Positions 57,864-64,000 of a stretch of DNA of 64,000 nucleotides are shown piece after piece (position 1 is the first letter of the stretch; the number at the start of each line of letters is the position of its first letter). Under the pieces are notes generated by a model. It had not been told where the DNA came from. It worked only from the letters and a program-made list of their open reading frames with translations, and ran no database searches. Position numbers and translations under genes: made by a program. The DNA comes from Arthrobacter ramosus (GTDB lineage: Bacteria; Actinomycetota; Actinomycetes; Actinomycetales; Micrococcaceae), in the NCBI RefSeq assembly GCF_039535095.1, contig NZ_BAAAWN010000001.1, forward strand, positions 3,844,001-3,908,000, given 5' to 3'.

Positions 57864-58874
57864 CTAGGGAGCCGGTCGGGCCGTGGTGCTTCGCACAACC
57901 AGGACGGGATCAATCAGGGTGCGCTCAGGCTTGATACTAGGGTCTTCAATCCTCGCGAGCAGCGTGTTCGCTGCGTCGATGCCAACGAGGTCGCTACGGT
58001 TGTCGACGGAAGTGATGTCCAAGTACCTCGACTTGGCCAGCGGGGAATTGTCGTAGCCGATCACCGAAATATCGCCGGGAACACGCAGGCCCCTGGCCTT
58101 GAGGACGGCAAAGGCGCCCACGGCCATGGTGTCGTTGGCCGCGAAGATCGCCGTCGTGTCCGGGTGGTGATCCAGCAGCCAAGAAGCGGCGGCGTAGCCA
58201 TCTTCCTCCGAAGTGCCCTTGGACTCGGCAATCAGGAGTTCGACGCCGGCCGCCTGGATCTGCCGCCGGAAACCGGCGCGCCGATGGGCTGAAGCGCCGT
58301 CGGACCCTGAGAGATGGCCGATGCGGGTATGACCGAGCCCCAACAAGTGGTTAGCGGCCATGCCGCCTCCGCCGTCGTCGTCGTTCGTTATGAGGTCGGC
58401 ACCGGCCGGCACCCCCTTGCGCCACCCGGCCACCACCGTGGGCACCCATGTCCGGTCCAGCATGGACTCGCTCGGTTCTGCGGCGATGACAAGCGCGTCA
58501 ACATGCATGGCAAGAAGTCCGTCGGCTGCTTCCTTGATGCGGTTCTCGCCGGGCCGGGAGTCGGCCAGCGTGACGTGGTAGCCGAGCTCCGAAAGTACCG
58601 ACTCCATTCCCCTGAGGAGATCGACGAACCAAAGGTTCCTGTAGTCGTCAATGAGCAGGCCAATACTCTTGGTCCGATTGCTCGCCAGCGTGGTGGCGGC
58701 CCTGCTGGGACGGTAGCCGAGCTCAGACATGGCCGACTGGACAGCTTGGCGGCGCTTGTCACTGACCCTTTCCGGCGACTGGAGGACCAAGGACACCAAC
58801 GACGGCGAGACGCCGGCATGTTTGGCAACGTCATAGATGGTCGGGCGGCGGGATTTAGGACTTGTCGCACTCAC
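57864..58874 (-). CDS. LacI-family transcriptional regulator
   Basis: The product has 336 residues from a GTG start. The helix-turn-helix and hinge are at residues about 11-60 (TIYDVAKHAGVSPSLVSLVL, then MSELGYRPSRAATTLASNRT). The ligand domain follows (IGLLIDDYRNLWFVDLLRGM). It lies between the minus-strand importer-oxidoreductase operon and the plus-strand oxidoreductase-isomerase pair, and both promoters share the CAGGACA sequence. It is therefore the likely repressor of the whole locus, probably sensing a sugar or inositol. Confidence 0.88.
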   Translation of the reverse strand: MSATSPKSRRPTIYDVAKHAGVSPSLVSLVLQSPERVSDKRRQAVQSAMSELGYRPSRAATTLASNRTKSIGLLIDDYRNLWFVDLLRGMESVLSELGYHVTLADSRPGENRIKEAADGLLAMHVDALVIAAEPSESMLDRTWVPTVVAGWRKGVPAGADLITNDDDGGGGMAANHLLGLGHTRIGHLSGSDGASAHRRAGFRRQIQAAGVELLIAESKGTSEEDGYAAASWLLDHHPDTTAIFAANDTMAVGAFAVLKARGLRVPGDISVIGYDNSPLAKSRYLDITSVDNRSDLVGIDAANTLLARIEDPSIKPERTLIDPVLVVRSTTARPAP

Positions 58875-58921
58875 GATTCGGGGAACCTTTCCACTCTGTT
58901 GTCAAGGGTATTCGGAGGACA

Positions 58922-58950
58922 TTGACAGGACATACTCACATGATTAGGAT
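58922..58950 (+). promoter_or_regulatory. Promoter of the oxidoreductase D/isomerase pair
   Basis: TTGACA (58922-58927), a 17-bp spacer and TAGGAT (58945-58950) form a near-consensus promoter 83 bp upstream of the start. GACAGGACATA overlaps the -35 and spacer and resembles the element at 57784, so a LacI protein bound here would block RNA polymerase. Confidence 0.7.
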
Positions 58951-59032
58951 TTGAGTCCAGTGCTAAATTGTAGCGCTCCAAAATGCCGCAAGGGGTGTTC
59001 GGCACCCAGGCTTAATTTCGAAGGAGAAATCA

Positions 59033-60211
59033 ATGGCTGAGAGCCTAGGGGTCGCCGTCATCGGCGCAGGAATGGCCGGCAAGGCCCACGCGGCGGCCTA
59101 CCGCGCAGCGTCCGCCCTTTACAGCCCCGTGCTTCCGCCGGTGCGCCTCGTGTCCATCGGCGATGTGAACGCAGAGTTCGGGTCCCTCGCCGCCCGACGT
59201 TTTGGCTACGAACGCAATGACACCTCATGGCAGGCGATCGCGGAAGCCGACGACATCGACGTCGTGAGTGTCGTCATCGCGAATTCCCTCCACCGCGAGG
59301 TGGTCAAGGGACTCCTGGCCGCAGGAAAGCATGTCCTCTGCGAGAAGCCGCTGAGCGACTCGATCGAGGACGCCCGCGCCATGGCGGAAGCCGCCCGCAA
59401 CGCTTCCAGCATCGCGCGCATCGGCTTTACCTTCCGCCGCACGCCCGGCATTGCCTACATCCGCGACTTGATCCGCACCGGCGTCCTCGGCAAGGTGCTG
59501 CACTTCAGCGGACGCTACTGGACCGACTACGGCTTCAGCCCGTCGGCTCCCATGAGCTGGCGCTACAAGGGCGGCCCCGGTTCCGGCGCGTTGGCCGACG
59601 TCGGGAGCCACCTGGCCTACGTCTCCGAGTTCCTGTGCGGCGACATCAAGTCCATCAGCGGCGGGCGCCACAGCACCGTCATCGACAAGCGCCCCCTGCC
59701 GCTCGCCGCCGTGATGGGCCACGACCACGCCGCTGTCAGCGACACCTTTGAGGCCGTGGAGAACGACGACTACGCCGCCTTCAACGCAGAGTTCGAGAAC
59801 GGCGCCGGCAGCTTCGAAGTTTCCCGCGTTGCCGCAGGCCACGCCAACAGCCTCAACTTCGAAGTGTTCTGCGAGAACGGTGCAGCCAAGTTCGACCAGC
59901 GCCGCCCCTCCGAAATCCAGCTGTTCCTCAACGATGGCTCCGGCAACGAGAACGGCTACCGCCAGGTCATCCTCGGCCCGGGCCACCCCTACATCGCCGG
60001 CGGCCTCGCAATGGACGCCCCCGAGGTTGGCTTCGGCCAGAACGACGCATTCGGCTACCAGGCCCGCGCGTTCCTCGAAGAGGTTGCCGGTTTGCCGGAA
60101 TCCGAGTCGCTCCCCCGCTGCGCCACGTTCGACGAAGGCGTGCGAAACATGGAACTGCTCGGCGCTGTCACGGAATCCGCACTCAACAACGGAAAGACCA
60201 TCACGCTATGA
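59033..60211 (+). CDS. Gfo/Idh/MocA oxidoreductase D (levoglucosan-dehydrogenase-like architecture)
   Basis: The product has 392 residues, longer than the others here, starting after AGGAG. The Rossmann motif is VAVIGAGMAGKAHAAAYRA, the Lys motif LCEKPLSDSIEDA, and the active site reads GSGALADVGSHLAYVSEF, with Asp and His. This length, the phrase FRRTPGIAYIRDLI and GSGALxD resemble sugar 3-dehydrogenases such as levoglucosan dehydrogenase more than IolG. Its stop overlaps the start of the TIM-barrel gene (ATGA), so the two are coupled. Confidence 0.82.
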   Translation: MAESLGVAVIGAGMAGKAHAAAYRAASALYSPVLPPVRLVSIGDVNAEFGSLAARRFGYERNDTSWQAIAEADDIDVVSVVIANSLHREVVKGLLAAGKHVLCEKPLSDSIEDARAMAEAARNASSIARIGFTFRRTPGIAYIRDLIRTGVLGKVLHFSGRYWTDYGFSPSAPMSWRYKGGPGSGALADVGSHLAYVSEFLCGDIKSISGGRHSTVIDKRPLPLAAVMGHDHAAVSDTFEAVENDDYAAFNAEFENGAGSFEVSRVAAGHANSLNFEVFCENGAAKFDQRRPSEIQLFLNDGSGNENGYRQVILGPGHPYIAGGLAMDAPEVGFGQNDAFGYQARAFLEEVAGLPESESLPRCATFDEGVRNMELLGAVTESALNNGKTITL

Positions 60212-61227
60212 AACTCGGCGTCTACAACGCAATCCTGCACGACAGGCCGCTTCCCGAAGCCCTCAAGGTCATCGCGGATCTGGGTCTGACGGGCATCGAG
60301 ATCAACACAGGCGGGTTCCTGCCTGCCGTCCACGTGCCCACCATGGACGACATCCTGGTTTCGGATGCCGCGCGGGACGACTACCTGGGCATCTTCGAGG
60401 GGACCGGCGTCGCGATCGCGGGACTGAACTGCAACGGCAACCCCTTGCACCCGAATCGCGAGATCGGCGAGAAGCATGCCGAGGACATCCGCCGCTCCAT
60501 CCGGCTTGCAGAGCGTCTCGGCCAGAACCGGGTAGTGACCATGTCCGGCCTGCCTGGGGGTGAGCCTGGAGCCACCGTGACGAACTGGATCGTCAACGCC
60601 TGGAACTCGGCGGCTTTGGATGTGCTGGACTACCAATGGGACGTCGCGGCGAAGTTCTGGCGCGAGACCGACCGCCTGGCCGCTGACCATGGCGTCAAGG
60701 TGGCCCTCGAACTGCACCCGCAGAACATCGTGTTCAACACTGCCGACGTGCACAAGCTCATCGAGCTCACGGGAGCTACCCATGTGGGCGTTGAACTGGA
60801 TGCTTCGCACCTGTTCTGGCAGCAGATGGATCCGGTAGCCGTGGTCCGCGAACTCGGCCCGCTGGTTTTCCAGGCAGCCGCGAAAGACGTCCGCGTCAAT
60901 ACCGAGAACGCCGCCCTCTACGGCGTCCTCGACAACAGCTTCCGTCGCCTCTCGCCGGACGAAAGCCGCACGAACCTCGGCGGTGACGAATGGGCAAACG
61001 AGTGGCCCAAGAACTCCGCGTGGGACTTCGTTGCGCTCGGCCGCGGGCATGACACCGCCTACTGGACCGAGTTCCTGCGTGCCCTGCATGAAGTGGACCC
61101 GAACATGCTGGTCAACATCGAGCACGAAGACACTTCCTTGGGCCGGATCGAAGGGCTCGAGGTCGCAGCCAAGGTCCTGCGGGACGCCGACGAAGCGCTC
61201 ACGGCGTCGCTGAACGTGACGGCATAG
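60208..61227 (+). CDS. TIM-barrel sugar isomerase/epimerase-like protein
   Basis: The product has 339 residues. It starts MKLGVYNAILHDRPLPEALK, then GLTGIEINTGGFLP. Metal-site residues are expected in LELHPQNIVFN (Glu, His), VGVELDASHLFWQQ (Asp, His), AAKDVRVN and NIEHEDTSLG. This is the IolE/IolI/xylose-isomerase-like barrel family, which acts on keto-sugars and inosose (epimerisation, isomerisation or dehydration). Coupling to the oxidoreductase suggests it acts on the keto product. IolE (inosose dehydratase) is possible but not established. A strong terminator follows. Confidence 0.8.
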   Translation: MKLGVYNAILHDRPLPEALKVIADLGLTGIEINTGGFLPAVHVPTMDDILVSDAARDDYLGIFEGTGVAIAGLNCNGNPLHPNREIGEKHAEDIRRSIRLAERLGQNRVVTMSGLPGGEPGATVTNWIVNAWNSAALDVLDYQWDVAAKFWRETDRLAADHGVKVALELHPQNIVFNTADVHKLIELTGATHVGVELDASHLFWQQMDPVAVVRELGPLVFQAAAKDVRVNTENAALYGVLDNSFRRLSPDESRTNLGGDEWANEWPKNSAWDFVALGRGHDTAYWTEFLRALHEVDPNMLVNIEHEDTSLGRIEGLEVAAKVLRDADEALTASLNVTA

Positions 61228-61243
61228 CAGGTTCACGGGACAG

Positions 61244-61285
61244 CAAAGGAGGGCCTCATCCGAAATCGGATGGGGCCCTCCTTTG
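61244..61285 (+). terminator. Rho-independent terminator after the isomerase gene
   Basis: CAAAGGAGGGCC plus CATCCGA pairs with TCGGATG plus GGCCCTCCTTTG, giving one 20-bp stem with a single mismatch and a tight loop, followed by TTGTTGTC. Confidence 0.88.
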
Positions 61286-61314
61286 TTGTCATGCAGGGCT
61301 TTCCGTTCCCGCCC

Positions 61315-61344
61315 TTGGTATGCTGGATGATGAATCCATAAAAT
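61315..61344 (+). promoter_or_regulatory. Candidate promoter of arsR-sulP
   Basis: TTGGTA (61315-61320), an 18-bp spacer and TAAAAT (61339-61344) lie 40 bp upstream of the arsR-type start. The -10 is good; the -35 matches at four of six positions. Confidence 0.45.
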
Positions 61345-61383
61345 AGTCAAGCAACGGTTTGTGCTGGCGGGCAGGGAGCAGTC

Positions 61384-61764
61384 ATGGAAGAGTTCGCGGA
61401 TTTCCGGGCACCGCTGTACGAGGTGAAGGCCAATCTGTTCAAGGGACTGGCCCACCCGGTCAGGATCCGGGTCCTGGAGCTGCTGTCGGCGGCGCCCGAG
61501 GTCTCGGTGACAGAGCTTCTGGCCGCAACGGGCCTGGAGGCCTCGCACCTGTCCCAGCATCTGTCGGTACTGCGCCGATATCAGCTCGTCAAGGGAGAGC
61601 GACGGGCGCTGCAGATGTTCTACACCTTGGCGTACCCGCAGGTCGCGGAACTCCTCTCCGTGGCGAGACTGCTGCTCAACGACATGCTGCACACCACCCG
61701 GGCGCAGCTTGAGTCCTCAGAGGCGACTGCACCCGCCTCAGCCGCAGCGGCCGGCACCCGATGA
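61384..61764 (+). CDS. ArsR-family (winged-helix) regulator
   Basis: The product has 126 residues from ATG 61384, with GGGAG upstream. The winged helix is clear (KGLAHPVRIRVLELLSAAPE, then GLEASHLSQHLSVLRRYQLV). It has no cysteine, so it cannot use the thiol metal sites of ArsR/SmtB sensors; it may sense another signal or use a non-metal mechanism. Its stop overlaps the sulP start by 4 nt, so it most likely controls that transporter and is autoregulated. Confidence 0.87.
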   Translation: MEEFADFRAPLYEVKANLFKGLAHPVRIRVLELLSAAPEVSVTELLAATGLEASHLSQHLSVLRRYQLVKGERRALQMFYTLAYPQVAELLSVARLLLNDMLHTTRAQLESSEATAPASAAAAGTR

Positions 61765-63470
61765 AGATCCTGGTCGCGGCCCGGGCCTTCCTGCCCGCGC
61801 GGCAGGATTACGCGCTGGTGCCGCGTACCTGGAAAGGAGACCTGGTTGCCGGGGTCACCGTCGGCATCGTCGCGTTGCCGCTGGCCCTGGCGTTCGGTGT
61901 CAGTTCCGGCGCGGGCGCGGCCAGCGGACTGATCACCGCCGTAATCGCCGGCGTGATCGCGGGCGTTTTCGGAGGCTCCAATATCCAGGTCTCCGGACCT
62001 ACCGGCGCAATGGTCGTGGTTCTGGGCCCGGTCATCGCCGCCCACGGGCTCGGTGCACTGGCCGCTGTCTCGGTCCTTGCCGGGGTAATAGTGGTCGCCG
62101 CCGGGCTGCTCAAACTCGGGCGGGTCGTGACGCTCCTGCCCTGGCCCGTGATCGAGGGCTTCACCGTCGGAATCGCGGTCATCATTTTCCTGCAGCAGGT
62201 CCCTGCTGCGTTCGGCACCAAGCCCGGGCCCAGCAGCAACGCCGTCATCTCGGCCATCCAGGCCATCGGCACCGTGTCACCAGCCTCGGTTCTTGCTCCG
62301 CTTGCCCTGGTAGCTCTGGTCGCGGTGATCATGGTTGCCTCACCGCGGATCCATCCCCGGATCCCGGGCTCGCTCATCGCGATCATCATCGCCACCGTGG
62401 CCGCGCAGCTCCTCGACCTGCCCGTGACCCGGATCGGCGCCCTGCCCGATTCCCTGCCGGCCCCCATGATGCCTTCCCTGGACCTGGCGACGATCACCGC
62501 GCTGGCCGGGTCCGCGGCCACGATCGCGGCCCTGGCCGCGATCGAGTCGCTGCTCTCGGCACGGGTCGGGGCGTCGATCTCCGATACCGGCCCCTACGAC
62601 GCGGACCGTGAGCTCCTGGGCCAGGGCCTGGCGTCCGTCGCGTCCGGATTCTTCGGCGGCATGCCGGCCACGGGTGCCATCGCCCGCACCGCGGTGAACA
62701 TTCGCTCGGGCGGCCGGACACGCCTCGCCGCCATCACCCATGCGCTGGTCCTGCTGGCCGTGGTGTACCTGGCCACCGGCCCGGTTTCCCGCATCCCCCT
62801 TGCCGCGTTGGCCGGGGTGCTGATGGTCACCGCTACACGCATGGTCTCCCTCAAAACGCTGCGCAGCGTGATCGGATCAACCCGCGCCGACACGGTCGTG
62901 TTCTTCGTCACCGCACTGATCACCGTGTCCTTCGACCTGATCGAGGCCGTGGAAATCGGGATCGCGGCCGCCGCCTTCTTCGCCCTGCGTGCCCTGGTCC
63001 GGTCCAGCGGGGTGCACCGGGAGGAAATCCCCGGCCCGGTCCACGAAGGCGACGAGCACATCGCCGTGTTCCGGCTCGACGGCGCCCTGTTCTTCGCCGC
63101 AGCCGAACGCGTCCTGGAGAGGGTCAGCGCCATCCGGAACGTCGACGTCGTGATCATCCGCATGTCACAACTGCAGATCCTGGACGCAACCGGGGCCAGA
63201 ACCATCACCGACATCGTCCAGGCCCTGGAACGCCGCGGAATCACCGTGCTGATCAAAGGAATCCAGGAGCGCCACCTCCGACTCGTCACCCAGGTGGGGG
63301 TCCTGGACTCCCTTCGCCACCACAAACACCTCTTCACCGAACTAGCCCCCGCCGTGGAACACGCCCGAAGCCACGTCGCCCGCGCACGCACCGCCCGCAA
63401 CCCCGGCAAGAACCCGCAACCGGTCCAGCCGCAGGCGACCCCACAGACGCCAACCTTGAAAGAAGACTAA
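61761..63470 (+). CDS. SulP-family anion transporter with STAS domain
   Basis: The 569-residue protein has an N-terminal membrane domain with SulP motifs (GDLVAGVTVGIVALPLALAF, GGSNIQVSGPTGAMVVVLGP) and about 10-12 helices to residue 410. From about 425 a cytosolic STAS domain follows (GDEHIAVFRLDGALFFAAAE, RMSQLQILDATGARTITDIV). SulP proteins transport sulfate, bicarbonate, dicarboxylates or other anions. No carbonic anhydrase or sulfate assimilation gene is adjacent, so the cargo is not decided. The tail is rich in Pro, Gln and Thr. Confidence 0.9.
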   Translation: MKILVAARAFLPARQDYALVPRTWKGDLVAGVTVGIVALPLALAFGVSSGAGAASGLITAVIAGVIAGVFGGSNIQVSGPTGAMVVVLGPVIAAHGLGALAAVSVLAGVIVVAAGLLKLGRVVTLLPWPVIEGFTVGIAVIIFLQQVPAAFGTKPGPSSNAVISAIQAIGTVSPASVLAPLALVALVAVIMVASPRIHPRIPGSLIAIIIATVAAQLLDLPVTRIGALPDSLPAPMMPSLDLATITALAGSAATIAALAAIESLLSARVGASISDTGPYDADRELLGQGLASVASGFFGGMPATGAIARTAVNIRSGGRTRLAAITHALVLLAVVYLATGPVSRIPLAALAGVLMVTATRMVSLKTLRSVIGSTRADTVVFFVTALITVSFDLIEAVEIGIAAAAFFALRALVRSSGVHREEIPGPVHEGDEHIAVFRLDGALFFAAAERVLERVSAIRNVDVVIIRMSQLQILDATGARTITDIVQALERRGITVLIKGIQERHLRLVTQVGVLDSLRHHKHLFTELAPAVEHARSHVARARTARNPGKNPQPVQPQATPQTPTLKED

Positions 63471-63880
63471 TGCCTTCCTTGAACGAAGCCAGCGCCCAAA
63501 TCCGGGCCGCCCACCTGCTCGTGCGGTCCACCGAAGAGTGGGACACCCTCTCCAAAGAGTTGCTCCGGGCCTACGATCTCAAAGACATCGACAAGATCGA
63601 GATGCTCCGCGAATCCCTCCTTGCCGCCTGGAAGTCGGTCGCTCGCAACCTCCTCACCGACACGCTAAACGCCATCGATATTGCCGTGACACCGGCCGTT
63701 CACCCTTGGGGCATCGCCACCCTGGAAACCGCCGGGCGCAGCTGCGAACCGCTGGTGTCGTCCCCGGGAGAACTCCCCGCATTTCCCAAAACAACCGCCG
63801 TTTACGACAGGCCGCGACTGCTCAGCTTCGAGGAAGTCTTGGCCGGATACAACACGTGCCTGGCATCCCTGCTCCAGTAG
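63470..63880 (+). CDS. Hypothetical protein co-transcribed with sulP
   Basis: The 136-residue protein has an ATG overlapping the sulP stop (TAATG), so it is translationally coupled. It is soluble and mostly helical in its first 75 residues (EWDTLSKELLRAYDLKDIDK, then LAAWKSVARNLLTDTL), followed by a more irregular, Pro-rich half. No signal peptide or known motif is present. It may be an accessory or regulatory partner of the SulP transporter. I do not recognise the family. Confidence 0.65.
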   Translation: MPSLNEASAQIRAAHLLVRSTEEWDTLSKELLRAYDLKDIDKIEMLRESLLAAWKSVARNLLTDTLNAIDIAVTPAVHPWGIATLETAGRSCEPLVSSPGELPAFPKTTAVYDRPRLLSFEEVLAGYNTCLASLLQ

Positions 63881-63882
63881 CT

Positions 63883-63915
63883 GCGGCGATCTAGAGAGAT
63901 CGCCGCCTCCCTTTT
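63883..63915. terminator. Terminator hairpin after the sulP operon
   Basis: GCGGCGATC (63883-63891) pairs with GATCGCCGC (63898-63906) around a 6-nt loop, followed by CTCCCTTTT. It starts 2 nt after the stop codon and lies just downstream of the convergent partial gene, so it may serve both. Confidence 0.8.
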
Positions 63916-63924
63916 CAGGCGCCC

Positions 63925-64000
63925 CTACTGGGCCTTGGCGATGTACTTGCCCATGGTTTCCAGCTGGTAGCGGGACACCTCGTTGGCGTTATCGTCCTCG
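63925..64000 (-). CDS. 3' end of an unidentified gene (continues beyond window)
   Basis: On the minus strand an open frame enters from the window end and stops with TAG at 63925-63927. The last 24 residues read EDDNANEVSRYQLETMGKYI and then AKAQ. Regular high-GC codon use and the terminator immediately after the stop support a real gene. Too little is visible to name a family. Confidence 0.45.
   Translation of the reverse strand, partial: EDDNANEVSRYQLETMGKYIAKAQ

Noticed and set aside
60055..61692. 545-codon frame antisense to oxidoreductase D, the isomerase and arsR
   Set aside because: It crosses a strong terminator and a promoter and shows no recognisable family.

Overview
The window is high-GC DNA with short or overlapping gene junctions, GTG/TTG starts, a mycothiol-type formaldehyde dehydrogenase and an 835-residue dimethylglycine oxidase of the Arthrobacter type. 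This points to a Micrococcaceae actinobacterium, Arthrobacter sensu lato. That is inferred from the protein families; there is no rRNA gene here.

Layout. 1-8.7 kb holds housekeeping and accessory genes: the 3' end of an APC permease, a glnK-amtB ammonium module with GlnR-like boxes, an XRE-cupin regulator divergent from a sodium:solute symporter, two small hypotheticals, a ferritin/VIT1 fusion and a matrixin-like protease. 8.8-12.9 kb is an NCS1 permease plus deacetylase-fold hydrolase, divergent from a PucR regulator.

13.0-43.2 kb is the core of the window: one-carbon and quaternary-amine catabolism. The minus-strand operon glyA-soxB-soxD-soxA-soxG-sdaA-purU takes sarcosine to glycine, serine and pyruvate. 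A second minus-strand operon (ferredoxin reductase, Rieske oxygenase, S-hydroxymethyl-mycothiol dehydrogenase, MBL hydrolase) faces a plus-strand operon (Rieske ferredoxin, dmg, betA, betB, proV, a fused double-permease proW, proX). Together they import and oxidise choline and glycine betaine to sarcosine and dispose of formaldehyde. An MFS transporter with creatinase feeds creatine into sarcosine. GntR and IclR regulators flank these units.

44.5-47.5 kb has a LOG-family protein, a class-I glutamine-amidotransferase hydrolase and a cupredoxin lipoprotein with a partner membrane protein. 47.7-61.3 kb is an inositol/sugar locus. GntR-iolB on the plus strand meets a long minus-strand operon: periplasmic-binding-protein ABC importer, four Gfo/Idh/MocA oxidoreductases and a TIM-barrel isomerase. 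A LacI regulator is divergent from a fifth oxidoreductase coupled to a second TIM-barrel protein. iolA, iolC, iolD and a clear iolE are absent here, so the locus is either an accessory inositol-isomer cluster or a keto-sugar pathway of unknown substrate. The window ends with arsR-sulP, a hypothetical gene and the 3' end of an unidentified gene.

Two dispersed extragenic palindrome families (about 79 bp and 66 bp) occupy several intergenic gaps. No tRNA, rRNA, CRISPR array, insertion sequence or prophage was recognised.
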